Shown: positions 54,147 through 63,496 of the stretch, piece after piece
How positions within the stretch are numbered: the first letter of the stretch is position 1
Layout of the letters: every line of letters starts with the position of its first letter
Source: Streptomyces deccanensis
GTDB taxonomy: Bacteria; Actinomycetota; Actinomycetes; Streptomycetales; Streptomycetaceae
Length of the DNA stretch: 64,000 nt
NCBI RefSeq assembly: GCF_022385335.1
Contig: NZ_CP092431.1
Span: 9,176,001-9,240,000, forward strand
Reading direction: 5' to 3'
Program-made: the position numbers and the translations under genes
The notes under the pieces: generated by a model
What the model was told of the DNA's origin: nothing
The model's input: the letters and a program-made list of their open reading frames with translations, nothing else
Database searches by the model: none

Positions 54147-55886
54147 ATGCGCCCTCGAATAGCCTCCGTGCCGCCCCTCGCCCTGGCGGGCGGTGCGCTG
54201 ACCGTCGGTCTCGGCGGTCTGTACCTGGCCGGTCTGCTCGTCCTGGGGGGTGAGATCGAGGCGGGTACGACGGTGCGCGGGGTGGACATCGGGGGCCTCA
54301 GCCGCGCGGAAGCCGTCCGCAAGCTGGACGACCACCTGGCGGCGGCCGGCTCGCGGGAACTGGCCGTGAAGGTCGGCGACCGCGAAGGGACCGTCGACCC
54401 GCGGCAGGCCGGACTCGCCTTCGACGTCGAGCGGACCGTCGACCGGGCGGCGCGCACGGCCTCCGACCCTGTCGGGCTGATCGGCGGGCTCTTCCGTTCC
54501 GGGGGTGCCATCGAGCCGGTCGTACGCCTGGACGAGGGGAAGACCCGCGCCGCTCTCGGGAAACTGGCGAAGACCCTCGACCAGCGGGTCCGCGACGGGG
54601 CCGTGACCTTCGAGGACGGTCGGGTCGAGCAGGTCGCTCCGCACCGGGGCTACGCGCTGGACGTGGACGCCGCCGTCGACACCCTGCGGACCTCCTTCCC
54701 GCACACCACGGGGGACACGGTCACCGCACTGCCCACCCACATGACCGAGCCCAGGGTGGAGGCGGCGGAGGTGCGGCGGGCGGTGCGCGAGTTCGCGCGG
54801 CCGGCCATGTCGGCGCCCGTCACCCTCACCACGGGCGGCAGCCGGTTCACCATCGGCCCGGCCGTCGTGGGCGAGCACCTGACGATGCGGCCGGACGACT
54901 CCGGCAGGCTGGTCCCGAAGCTGGACGGCAAGGGCCTGCGCTCCGCCCCCGAGGTGGCCGGCCCCCTGGCGGACGTCACCGCCACGGCCGAGGACGCCCG
55001 CCTGCGGCTGGACGGCGACCGTGTCGTGGTGGCCGACGACGCCCGGCCCGGCGCACAGGTCACCGACGAGGCGCTGAGCGGCGCCGTGCTGCCGCTGCTC
55101 ACCGAGACGGGCGCGGCCCGCACCGGCGAAGTGGCCGTACGACACGTCGAGCCCGAGGTGACCCGGGAGAACGCGGCACGGCTGGGGCTGACGGAGAAGA
55201 TGTCGTCCTTCACCGTCAAGTTCGAACCGGCCCCGTACCGCACGAAGAACATCGGTCGGGCCGCCGAACTCATCAACGGCTCCCTCGTCAGGCCCGACGA
55301 GACCTGGAGCTTCAACCGCACCGTGGGGCAGCGCACCGAGGCCAACGGTTTCGTCGAGGGCGTCATGATCCTCGACGACCAGTTCACCAAGGCGGCCGGC
55401 GGTGGGGTCTCCGCCGTGGCCACGACCATGTTCAACGCGATGTACTTCGCCGGGGTCAAGCCGGTGGAGCACGGCGCCCACTCCTTCTACATCGAGCGGT
55501 ACCCGGAGGGCCGAGAGGCGACGGTCGCCTGGGGCAGCCTCGACCTCAGGTTCACCAACGACTCCGGCAAGGCCCTCTACATCCAGGCCGAGGCCACCGA
55601 CACCTCGGTGACCGTCACCTTCCTCGGCACCCGGAAGTACGACGAGATCACCTCGGTGAAGGGACCCCGGACCGATGTGAAGCCACCGGCGAAGAAGGTC
55701 AGCACCGACGAGAAGTGTGTGCCGCAGACCCCGCTCGAAGGCTTCGACGTCACCGTCGAACGGGTCTTCCACGACGACGGCAAGGTGGTGAAGCGGGAGC
55801 CCTTCCGCACCCACTACACCCCACGCGACGAGATCACCTGCGAAACCCCCGAGAAAGCCGACGACGACCGCCCCGACAAGCAATAG
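54147..55886 (+). CDS. VanW-family protein with peptidoglycan-binding-4 domains
   Basis: 579 residues. One N-terminal TM (about 7-30, PPLALAGGALTVGLGGLYLA), then PG_binding_4 repeats (about 45-330; VRGVDIGGLSRAEAVRKLDD, TTGGSRFTIGPAVVGEHLTM) and the VanW domain (about 340-560) with NIGRAAELINGSLVRPDETW, KAAGGGVSAVATTMFNAMYF and HSFYIERYPEGREATVAWGS. Anchored in the membrane and facing the wall, it is thought to bind or modify peptidoglycan. Standard in Streptomyces and not necessarily a vancomycin gene. GC-rich imperfect dyad after the stop may terminate it. Confidence 0.9.
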   Translation: MRPRIASVPPLALAGGALTVGLGGLYLAGLLVLGGEIEAGTTVRGVDIGGLSRAEAVRKLDDHLAAAGSRELAVKVGDREGTVDPRQAGLAFDVERTVDRAARTASDPVGLIGGLFRSGGAIEPVVRLDEGKTRAALGKLAKTLDQRVRDGAVTFEDGRVEQVAPHRGYALDVDAAVDTLRTSFPHTTGDTVTALPTHMTEPRVEAAEVRRAVREFARPAMSAPVTLTTGGSRFTIGPAVVGEHLTMRPDDSGRLVPKLDGKGLRSAPEVAGPLADVTATAEDARLRLDGDRVVVADDARPGAQVTDEALSGAVLPLLTETGAARTGEVAVRHVEPEVTRENAARLGLTEKMSSFTVKFEPAPYRTKNIGRAAELINGSLVRPDETWSFNRTVGQRTEANGFVEGVMILDDQFTKAAGGGVSAVATTMFNAMYFAGVKPVEHGAHSFYIERYPEGREATVAWGSLDLRFTNDSGKALYIQAEATDTSVTVTFLGTRKYDEITSVKGPRTDVKPPAKKVSTDEKCVPQTPLEGFDVTVERVFHDDGKVVKREPFRTHYTPRDEITCETPEKADDDRPDKQ

Positions 55887-56023
55887 GCGGGGCCCGGCAC
55901 GCGCCCGCGCCGTCCCGCGTCGTCCCGTGCGGGCGTGCGGTCTCCCGTCGAGGGAGGTAAGACTGACAGGGACCGGCGGACGGGGTGAGCGCACCCCTGT
56001 GCGCCGCCGGAAGGAGCCCCGGT

Positions 56024-58105
56024 ATGCCTGAGGAAGAGACCCGGAGCGGGAGCGGTGGGCAGGACCGCGTCACCGCCGCGCCGGGTGGGCTGCTGGATGT
56101 GCTGCGGGTGGCCGCCCTCGTCCTCGGCAGCGACGGCCGGATCGTGCTGTGGAGCCCTGAGGCCGAGGCCCTGCTCGGCTTCAGCGCGGCCGAAGCGCTG
56201 GGGCAGGACGCCGGCGCGCTGCTGGTGGACCCCGATCACCGGTCACTGGCGCACGAGCTGTTCGACCGTGTGCGTACGGGCGCCCGCTGGGCCGGCGTCT
56301 TCCCGGTGCGGCACAAGGACGGCGCCACCCGCCGGGTGGAGTTCCGCACGATGCAGCTGCGCGACGCCCGTGGCGACATCCACGCCCTCGGCCTGGGCAC
56401 CGACGCCGACACCGTGCGCGATGTGGAGCGGGACCTGGCCCTCTCGCAACTCCTGGTCAGCCAGTCACCCGTCGGCATCGCGGTCTTCGACACGGATCTG
56501 CGGTGGGTGCGGGTCAACCCGTCACTGGAACGCATCAACGGCGTCCCCGAGGCGGCCGTGCTGGGCCGCCGCGTCGGCGAGGTGCTGCCCGCGCTCGACG
56601 TCGAGGCCATCGAGTCACGCATGCGGCGGGTCCTGCGGACCGGCGAGCCGCTGCTGGACCAGCAGACGGTCGGCAGGACGGCCGCCGACGGCGAGGATCA
56701 CGCCTATTCGGAGTCGTACCACCGGATCCAGGACGCCAACGGGCGGGTCCTGGGCCTGGCGATGGCGATCATCGACATCTCCGAGCGGCAGCGGGCGACG
56801 AGCGAGGTCGCGAAGGCCCGCGAACGCCTGGCGGTGATCGCCGACGCCGGCGTCCGCATCGGCACCACGCTCGACCTGCGCCGGACGGCACAGGAACTCG
56901 CCGACGTGGCCGTTCCCGAGCTCGCCGACGTCGCGGCCGTCGACGTCCTGGACGCGGTGGTCAACCCCGGCGGCACGGCCGCGCCCCGGACGGACGGCTC
57001 CCTCGACTTCTGGGCGCTCGCCCTCAAGGCGAACCGCCCCACCGACGCGCTCGAGGCCCTGGACCCGGTCGGGGAGCCCGCCCAGTACAGCTCGTCCCGG
57101 CTGGTCACCCGGTCCGTACGCGAGGCGCGGACGATCCTCCTGGAGCACGTCGACGACGCGGCGATCCGGCACATCGCCCGGGACGAGACCGCGGCGCGGG
57201 CCCTGCGGCGCGCCGGTGTCCACTCCTGTCTGGTGGCTCCGCTGATCGCGCGCGGCGAGGTCCTGGGCACACTCAGCCTGTACCGCACGGCCGGCCCCCG
57301 GCCCTTCGACGACCAGGACCTCACCCTCGCCGGCGAACTGGCCGCGCGCGCCGCCATCTGCATCGACAACGCCCGCCTGTACGGCCGCGAGCGCGACATC
57401 GCGCTCACCCTCCAGCGCAGCCTGCTGTCCCAGCAGCCACCGCAGCACGGCGGCATCGAGGTCGCCTCCCGCTATGTGCCCGCCGTCAGCGAGGTGGGCG
57501 GGGACTGGTTCGACGTCCTGCCGCTCAAGGACGGCAAGGTCGGACTCGTCGTCGGTGACGTGATGGGCAAGGGTGTGCACGCAGCGGCGATCATGGGCCA
57601 GCTCCGCACGGCCACCCGCGCCCTCGCCCGGCTCGACCTGCCGCCCGCCGAGCTGCTGCACCACCTCGACGACCTCGCCACCTCCCTCGGCGACTCCGAC
57701 ACCCTGGCCACCTGCCTCTACGTCGTCTGCGACCCCCGGCACGGCCGGTGCGAACTCTCCCGCGCGGGCCACCTGCCCCCGGCCCTGGTCGGCCCGGAGG
57801 GCGGAGCCGAACTCCTCGACGTCGCCGGCGGGGTGCCGCTCGGGGTGGGGGGCGTGCCGTTCACCGTCGAGGAACGGGAACTCCCCGAGGGAGCGCTGCT
57901 CGTCCTGTTCACGGACGGCCTGGTGGAGAGCCGCGCGACACCCGTCGGGGCAGGGCTGCGGCGCCTGCTCGGACTGCTGGACGACGCCCGGCTTCCCCTG
58001 GAGCAGACCTGCGACATGCTCCTCGGCGCCCTGGACCGCGAGCGCAGCGACGATGTGGCGCTGCTCCTCGCCCGCCGCGTGGGCCGGTGCCCACCGGACG
58101 CCTGA
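56024..58105 (+). CDS. PAS-PAS-GAF-PP2C (SpoIIE-type) protein phosphatase
   Basis: 693 residues from the ATG at 56024 after AAGGAG. PAS1 (about 28-120; LVLGSDGRIVLWSPEAEALL), PAS2 (about 135-255; GIAVFDTDLRWVRVNPSLER, DISERQRA), GAF (about 275-455; EARTILLEHVDDAAIRHIAR, FDDQDLTLAGELAARAAICI) and a PP2C-SpoIIE phosphatase (about 480-690) with Mg/Mn Asp in EVGGDWFDV and GLVVGDVMGKG and the FTDGLVESR motif. It dephosphorylates anti-sigma-antagonist proteins in response to a small signal sensed by PAS/GAF. Such proteins usually act on the SigB-like or SpoIIAA-type switches. Confidence 0.9.
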   Translation: MPEEETRSGSGGQDRVTAAPGGLLDVLRVAALVLGSDGRIVLWSPEAEALLGFSAAEALGQDAGALLVDPDHRSLAHELFDRVRTGARWAGVFPVRHKDGATRRVEFRTMQLRDARGDIHALGLGTDADTVRDVERDLALSQLLVSQSPVGIAVFDTDLRWVRVNPSLERINGVPEAAVLGRRVGEVLPALDVEAIESRMRRVLRTGEPLLDQQTVGRTAADGEDHAYSESYHRIQDANGRVLGLAMAIIDISERQRATSEVAKARERLAVIADAGVRIGTTLDLRRTAQELADVAVPELADVAAVDVLDAVVNPGGTAAPRTDGSLDFWALALKANRPTDALEALDPVGEPAQYSSSRLVTRSVREARTILLEHVDDAAIRHIARDETAARALRRAGVHSCLVAPLIARGEVLGTLSLYRTAGPRPFDDQDLTLAGELAARAAICIDNARLYGRERDIALTLQRSLLSQQPPQHGGIEVASRYVPAVSEVGGDWFDVLPLKDGKVGLVVGDVMGKGVHAAAIMGQLRTATRALARLDLPPAELLHHLDDLATSLGDSDTLATCLYVVCDPRHGRCELSRAGHLPPALVGPEGGAELLDVAGGVPLGVGGVPFTVEERELPEGALLVLFTDGLVESRATPVGAGLRRLLGLLDDARLPLEQTCDMLLGALDRERSDDVALLLARRVGRCPPDA

Positions 58106-58144
58106 GACCCCACGCCGGCGGCACGGAGCCGCCGGCGTGGGGTC
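58106..58144. terminator. Bidirectional terminator
   Basis: A perfect 17-bp stem (58106-58122 with 58128-58144; GACCCCACGCC at the 5' base) and a 5-base loop ACGGA, immediately after the phosphatase stop and before the convergent GH97 gene. Confidence 0.85.
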
Positions 58145-58153
58145 GGGGCGCGG

Positions 58154-60049
58154 TCAGCGGTGGCACGTGGTGAGTCCCGGGCGCCACGGGCAGGTGAGGG
58201 CGGCGAAGCCGCCGTTCGCGACGACGTCCACCGTGAGCGTGTCGCCGCCGCGGCGCACCTGACGGTCCTGGACGAGACCGTCGGCGCCGTCCCGGACCGT
58301 CTCGACCAGCCAGCGGCCCGGCCCGAGGGACAGCGGTACCTCGGCGGTGCGGGCCGCGCCGGCGTACACGCCGCCCAGGAACCAGCGGTCGCCGCTGCGC
58401 CGCGCGAGCACCGCCTCCCGGCCGGGCTGTCCGGCGAGAAGCCGGGTGTCGTCCCAGGCGGCGGGGACCTGGTCGAAGTAGGCCCGGGCGAGCGGACGGG
58501 CGTCGTACGACTCGGGGGTGCCGGCGAACATCTGCAGGCCCGACTCGTAGGCGACGGCGAGGCCGACCTCGGCCGCGTCGGAGTTGGGGCGCAGCCCGAC
58601 GCGCTGGAAGGCGCCGGGCGTGAAGTCCATGGAGCCGATGACGTTGCGGGTGAACGGCAGGGTGGTGAGGTGGGCGGCGGTGTTGGTGCGCTTCTCCTCG
58701 CCCGCGACGCCCTCCAGGGTCATGACGTGCGGCCAGGTGCGCTGGATGCCCTTGGGGATCGTGGAGCCGTGGAAGTTGACCAGGAGGTGGTGGGCGGCGG
58801 TCTCCGGGAGGATCGCGTCGTACCACTTCAGCGTGGCCTGCGCCTCCGAGTCCATGAAGTCGATCTTGACGCCCTTGACGCCCCAGCGTTCCAGGGTGGG
58901 CAGCCACCGGGCACGTTCCTCGGCCGTGTCGAGGTCCCGCTGATGGATCCAGACGATGATGCCGACGCCCTTGGCCCGCGCGTACTCCACGAGGTCGGGC
59001 ATCCAGCTGTTGGTCGGCCAGTCGGGGTCGGTGGTGTCCCAGGCGTCCGGCCGGAAGTACCAGCCCGCGTCGACCGCCTCGTACGGCCAGCCGCGTTCGG
59101 CCGCGTAGTCGACGTAGGCCTTCTGCGCGGTGAGGCTCTGTCCGGCCGGTCGCCCACCGGCCAGCCAGGTCCACAGGGCCGTGCCGGGCCGGATCCAGGA
59201 AGGGTCGCGGACCTTGGAGGCGGGGGCGAGGTCGTCGGTGAAGGTGGAGCGGGTGACGGTGGCGAGGTCGCCGGTGACCAGGGCACGCCAGGGGGTCGCG
59301 AGCGGGCCGTCGGTCGTCACCCGGTCGTCGGCGAGCTTGATCCGGTAGGCGCCGCTGCCCTGTTCGTGGATGAGCCGGGCGCCGGAGTAGGCGCCGGTGA
59401 GGTCGGACTCGGCGAGCAGGGTGTAGCCGCCGTCGGTGCGGAACAGGGCCTGGTCCGAGTACGCGCCGGTGGGCGCGCCCGCGGCCGTGTAATGGACGAA
59501 CTGCCCCTCGTTGTCGGCCCGGTAGGCGCCGAGCCAGGCGTCGGCGTTCGCCGGCAGGTGGAACGCTGAGGTCTCGCCGAGCACGTCGCCGTGGCCGGCG
59601 GGCAGCACGTACCGGTAGGCGACGCCGTCGGCGGCGGCGCGGACGACGAGATCGAGCCGGGCACCGGCGGCGGTCGCGAACGACAGCCGGCTCTCGTGCA
59701 TCCGCACCCGGCGTTCCAGCCGCTTGCCGGCCTTCGTGCGGTACCGCTCGTCGATCACCCGGTCCCCGCGGCGCAGGAACCGCAACCCCTGGGACAGATC
59801 GGCCTGTTCGGTGACGATGCCGACGGGTGACGGTTCGACGACGATACGGCCGCCGCGGGACACCGTGAGACTCAGGGCGCCGGTGTCCGCGTCCAGGGAC
59901 ACCCGCGCGCGGGGCGCGTGCGCGGAGGCCGAGGCGGACACCGACCAGGCGCGGTCGTGCGGCTCGGCCCGTGCGGGCACGGTCGTGAGAAGGGTGGCCA
60001 CCAGCCCGGCGCAGAGCCCGGCGACCGCGGTCCTGATCGGAACAGCCAT
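58154..60049 (-). CDS. Secreted GH97 glycoside hydrolase (retaining, alpha-galactosidase type likely)
   Basis: 631 residues. Signal peptide cleaved after about residue 28 (VPARAEP). N-terminal beta-supersandwich (about 35-290) and TIM barrel (about 295-560). The barrel has WPYEAVDAGWYF and the nucleophile strand VKIDFMDS with Asp397, followed by the acid/base Glu446 in TLEGVAGEE. An Asp at that position is the retaining arrangement, whereas inverting GH97 enzymes lack it. It hydrolyses an alpha-linked sugar, most likely galactose. It lies 52 bases downstream of the GH95-like gene in the same operon. Confidence 0.9.
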   Translation of the reverse strand: MAVPIRTAVAGLCAGLVATLLTTVPARAEPHDRAWSVSASASAHAPRARVSLDADTGALSLTVSRGGRIVVEPSPVGIVTEQADLSQGLRFLRRGDRVIDERYRTKAGKRLERRVRMHESRLSFATAAGARLDLVVRAAADGVAYRYVLPAGHGDVLGETSAFHLPANADAWLGAYRADNEGQFVHYTAAGAPTGAYSDQALFRTDGGYTLLAESDLTGAYSGARLIHEQGSGAYRIKLADDRVTTDGPLATPWRALVTGDLATVTRSTFTDDLAPASKVRDPSWIRPGTALWTWLAGGRPAGQSLTAQKAYVDYAAERGWPYEAVDAGWYFRPDAWDTTDPDWPTNSWMPDLVEYARAKGVGIIVWIHQRDLDTAEERARWLPTLERWGVKGVKIDFMDSEAQATLKWYDAILPETAAHHLLVNFHGSTIPKGIQRTWPHVMTLEGVAGEEKRTNTAAHLTTLPFTRNVIGSMDFTPGAFQRVGLRPNSDAAEVGLAVAYESGLQMFAGTPESYDARPLARAYFDQVPAAWDDTRLLAGQPGREAVLARRSGDRWFLGGVYAGAARTAEVPLSLGPGRWLVETVRDGADGLVQDRQVRRGGDTLTVDVVANGGFAALTCPWRPGLTTCHR

Positions 60050-60101
60050 GGAAACCTTCCTGTGGTGCGTGCGGACGAGCGACGGGTCGGTGGTGCGGCG
60101 C

Positions 60102-62438
60102 CTACGGCAGTCCCCAGGCCGCGCCCGGCGCGCTGATGTCGACCGGCGCGACGACCAGGTCGGGCCGGGCCCCGGAGTGGACCAGCACCTCGCGGCCCTT
60201 GGGCAGCTCGATGCCGAGGGTGCCGTCGCCCAGGTCCTGGGTGCGGGCCGGGGTGCCGTCGTCGAGGAGCACGGTGAGCCGGCCGGAGAGCCCGTGCCGG
60301 AGCCTCAGCGGCTCGCCGGCCAGGCTCCTGATCCGGATGAAGCGGGTCGTCCCGCCCTTGCGGACGGCGCTGACCAGGAAGGCGCCCTGGGTGCGGAAGT
60401 CGTGCAGGGTGACGTCCGCCCAGGCGGTCGGGACGGCCGGGAAGACCCGGATCACTCCGTCCCAGCTCTGGCAGAACATGTCGTGCAGCGACTGCGAGGC
60501 GGACAGCGGCGTCTCGATGACCGGACCGGCCTCGGTGTAGTGGGTGTTGGCCTGGCAGGGGTAACGGGTGCTCGGGTCGAAGAACTTCCGCAGATAGCCG
60601 AGCGCGGTGTCGCCGTCGCCGGTCATCGCGTACATCGAGGCGGCGCCGGTGTAGCTGTAGCCGCGGTGCGCGCTCGGCAGCGCGTGCCAGTGGGCCACCG
60701 ACTTCGTGATCAGCTCGCGGTTCTCCGGCTGCTCCCAGTTGACGAGGTACAGCGGATAGATCATCAGCAGATGCGAGTAGTGCCGGTGGGACTGGGCGTA
60801 CGGGGTGTCGGCGCCGATCATGAAGCCGTCGGCGTCGACCGGGTACGGCGTGAGCCGGGTCAGCACCTCCTGCCAGCGCGGGAGCAACTCGTCGTCGACG
60901 CCGAGCAGTTCGGCGGACTCGATGAGCGTCCGGCAGCCCCAGCGGATGAGGGCCAGGTCGTAGTTGGTGTCCTGCGGCGGCACCACCGGGTACTCGGGGG
61001 AGAGCGTGCTCGGCAGATGCAGCTTGCCGTCGCTGCCGGGGGTGAGGAAGTGCAGGTAATAGTTGATCGCCCGGCGCAGCACCGGGAAGACGGTGTCGCG
61101 CAGCAGGGACTCGTCCATGGAGTGGCGGTAGGTCAGCCAGACGTTGTGCAACGCCCAGGTGAGGTTGCCGACCTCGGTGGCCTGGCCCGGTCGGCCCACA
61201 CCCCGGTTGGCGAACATGTCGGAGCTGCGGCCGACGCCGGAGCTGTCCGCGCGGTAGGCGGCGGGCACGTTGGCGATCAGCTGTTCCTGGCTCTGCCGCA
61301 CGGTGGTGGCGAGCGAGTCGAGCTCCAGGTGGTTGGAGCCGTGGACGAGCCAGTACTCCAGCTGGATGTTGAGGTTCCACCACACCGCGGGCCACGGCGT
61401 CGGCTCCAGCCAGGGGCCCGAGGTCGCCATGACGGGGCCGCCCGCGCGGCTGGCGGAGGCGACCTTGTAGAGCTGGATCCAGTGGAAGCTCTGCAGCCGC
61501 TGGTCGGGGAACGACACGAAGCTCTTCGGGTAGAAGGCGTGCCACCAGCGCCGGTGTCGTCGGCGGAGCGCGTCGTAGGACCGGGCACGCCGCAGCAGCC
61601 GTAGCGAGTCGGCCTCGGCGGCGGTCTCGGAGGGGGAGCTGTGGCCGACGCCGAGCAGCAGTTCGTCGCCGTCGCGCCGGTAGGCGGTGGCGGTCTGGCC
61701 GGTGAACAGGGGCTGGAGCACCTGCTCGGTGCCGTCGTCGCGCGTCCGGGTCGTCCAGGGCGGGTTGGGGGTGTACCCGGCGGGCGGCGCCTCGCTGATC
61801 TTCCGGGGGCTGACGGCCTCCTCGGGGTGGAAGGTCCACACGACCCGTTCGTCGCCCTCGGCCGTGACCCGGGTGGCCAGCACCTCGTCGTGGACGAGGG
61901 CGGAGAGGGTGAGGGTGCCGGCGGTGGTGGTGACGGTGCCGGTGAGCTCGGCGTTCCACAGGCTCAGCCGCCAGTCGACGGCCGTGATGGTGCCGACCGG
62001 GTCGAGGGTGAGGTGCCCGACGGGCAGTCGGCAGGTGCCCCAGCCGCTGCCGAACTCGGGCCGGTGGTCCTGGACACGGCCGTGCTGCACGGTGAAGCGG
62101 ATCCGGTTGGCGCCCGGCTCCTGGTAGATCATGCTGCCGAGCAGCCCGTCGCCGAGGAACGGGCCCTCGTACCAGCGCGTGGGCAGTCTGCTCCAGCGGA
62201 GGTCCTGGCCGCGCAGGAACCGCTCCCAGGAACGGTCGGTGGTCATGGTGTCGCGGAGTCTCCAGGGGCGTCGTGCCCCCGCGGCCACCGCTTCGGTGCG
62301 GGCGGACGGTGCCGCCGACGGTAAGGACGGTCCGGCGTGGGCCGTCCCGGGCAGGGCCGCCACCGCCGCTCCGCCCAGGGCCGTGCCGAGCACGGAACGG
62401 CGGGGCAGGGGTGAGTCGTTCGCCGACTGCGAGGTCAT
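60102..62438 (-). CDS. Secreted GH95-like (six-hairpin) glycoside hydrolase
   Basis: 778 residues. Tat-like signal PRRSVLGTALGG (12-23), AHAG cleavage. Then LGDGLLGSMIYQEPGANRIR (the GDGLLG/GNGRLG start of GH95), a barrel with WWNLNIQLEYWLVHGSNHLE and QSHRHYSHLLMIYPLY, the SHRHxSH signature, and a C-terminal beta-sandwich. The (alpha/alpha)6 architecture, length and motifs fit GH95-type alpha-L-fucosidase or L-galactosidase clans, but some catalytic positions differ, so I call it GH95-like. First gene of a minus-strand operon with GH97. Confidence 0.8.
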   Translation of the reverse strand: MTSQSANDSPLPRRSVLGTALGGAAVAALPGTAHAGPSLPSAAPSARTEAVAAGARRPWRLRDTMTTDRSWERFLRGQDLRWSRLPTRWYEGPFLGDGLLGSMIYQEPGANRIRFTVQHGRVQDHRPEFGSGWGTCRLPVGHLTLDPVGTITAVDWRLSLWNAELTGTVTTTAGTLTLSALVHDEVLATRVTAEGDERVVWTFHPEEAVSPRKISEAPPAGYTPNPPWTTRTRDDGTEQVLQPLFTGQTATAYRRDGDELLLGVGHSSPSETAAEADSLRLLRRARSYDALRRRHRRWWHAFYPKSFVSFPDQRLQSFHWIQLYKVASASRAGGPVMATSGPWLEPTPWPAVWWNLNIQLEYWLVHGSNHLELDSLATTVRQSQEQLIANVPAAYRADSSGVGRSSDMFANRGVGRPGQATEVGNLTWALHNVWLTYRHSMDESLLRDTVFPVLRRAINYYLHFLTPGSDGKLHLPSTLSPEYPVVPPQDTNYDLALIRWGCRTLIESAELLGVDDELLPRWQEVLTRLTPYPVDADGFMIGADTPYAQSHRHYSHLLMIYPLYLVNWEQPENRELITKSVAHWHALPSAHRGYSYTGAASMYAMTGDGDTALGYLRKFFDPSTRYPCQANTHYTEAGPVIETPLSASQSLHDMFCQSWDGVIRVFPAVPTAWADVTLHDFRTQGAFLVSAVRKGGTTRFIRIRSLAGEPLRLRHGLSGRLTVLLDDGTPARTQDLGDGTLGIELPKGREVLVHSGARPDLVVAPVDISAPGAAWGLP

Positions 62439-62471
62439 CGTCGTCCTCCAGACCTGACGGATCGGATCATT

Positions 62472-62488
62472 GATACATCGGGTGTATC
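62472..62488. promoter_or_regulatory. Shared operator of the polysaccharide genes
   Basis: GATACA-TCGGG-TGTATC, a perfect inverted repeat with a 5-base spacer, lies in the 225-bp divergent spacer between the GH95-like gene and the lyase-like gene. Lower GC than its surroundings; resembles LacI/GntR-type half-sites. Confidence 0.6.
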
Positions 62489-62663
62489 GGCGAACCTAGG
62501 CAGGGCTCGTGTACCTGTCAATGGTCGGGACGGTGGCGAGTTCCCGCGCAACGCGGGCTGAAAATAGGCTGTTTATCGTGCGGATCGGCCTCCATGCTCA
62601 CTCTGGCAACATGGTCCAGACGTTTTCACCCATCCGATGTTTCCTGTGCGGGAGGACATTCCG

Positions 62664-63317
62664 ATGAAGAGACGCACGGTCCTGCGAGCGGGAGCCGGCC
62701 TGCTGGCCGGCGGCACGGTCGCCGCCGCCCCGGCCGCCGATCCGACCGACGGCTGGACACGGACCTCGTTCACCCACAGCTGGCAGAAGCCCTGGAACCT
62801 CGACCTGAGCGACCGCCACAGCTTCACCGGAGGCGTCCACCGCATGTGGGTGTACGCCACCGACGAGCCGTTCGAGGAGGGCAGCTCCACCGACCCCCGC
62901 ACCGAGATGCGCTGGAAGAACGACTACAGCACCGGCGACCACATGTGGGACGCCGACGTCTACCTCCCGGCCGGCACCGACGGCGCGTCCTTCGTCCAGA
63001 CCCTGCGCACCCGGCGCCCCTCCGGCACCCCGGCCACCGACATCATGCTCAACGTGTACGACACCGGCGGCGGGACCGTGCGCCGCTACGACGGCACGGT
63101 CCTCAAGACCAATGCCTACGACACCTGGTTCAACGTGAAGATCGCCCACCAGGCGAGCAGCGGGACCGGCACCATCAAGGTCTACCTCGACGACTCCCTC
63201 GTCCTCACCGTCGCCGACCGGGGCCCCGCCACCCGCTACTTCAAGAACGGCGTCTACCACCACGGCTCCGGCCGCGCCGAGGCCCGCTTCCGCGACATCA
63301 CCTACTGGAGGCGCTGA
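62664..63317 (+). CDS. Secreted polysaccharide-lyase-like protein (jelly-roll fold)
   Basis: 217 residues from the ATG at 62664; the open frame before it lacks a ribosome site. Tat-like signal KRRTVLRAGAGLLAGG, cleaved near AAAPAAD. The mature domain of about 190 residues looks like a concanavalin/PL7-PL20 jelly roll: STDPRTEMRWKN (the R[ST]E[LM]R strand), FVQTLRTRRP in place of the QIH strand, and ATRYFKNGVYHHGSG, close to the YFKxGxYxQ catalytic strand of alginate/glucuronan lyases with His replacing Gln. Activity and substrate are therefore uncertain. Confidence 0.68.
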   Translation: MKRRTVLRAGAGLLAGGTVAAAPAADPTDGWTRTSFTHSWQKPWNLDLSDRHSFTGGVHRMWVYATDEPFEEGSSTDPRTEMRWKNDYSTGDHMWDADVYLPAGTDGASFVQTLRTRRPSGTPATDIMLNVYDTGGGTVRRYDGTVLKTNAYDTWFNVKIAHQASSGTGTIKVYLDDSLVLTVADRGPATRYFKNGVYHHGSGRAEARFRDITYWRR

Positions 63318-63326
63318 CCGCGCCCA

Positions 63327-63362
63327 CCGCCGGACCGTACGGGGCGGGGGACGGTCCGGCGG
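63327..63362 (+). terminator. Terminator after the lyase-like gene
   Basis: CCGCCGGACCGT (63327-63338) and ACGGTCCGGCGG (63351-63362) form a perfect 12-bp stem with a 12-base G-rich loop, ten bases after the stop. Confidence 0.8.
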
Positions 63363-63496
63363 ACGCGCACCCCACCCGGGCACGGCCGCGCAGGTCACCG
63401 CCCAGTAGAGTGCGCGTCTGTCGCCCCCGGGAGCCGCCTGCCGTCCGACGGGAGCAGCCCCCGAGCACCGCCCCCGAACCACCGAGGTACCGCGCA

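Noticed and set aside
63400..63496. Cobalamin riboswitch before cobL
   Set aside because: The spacer after the terminator is under 140 bases and I see no B12-box-like sequence.
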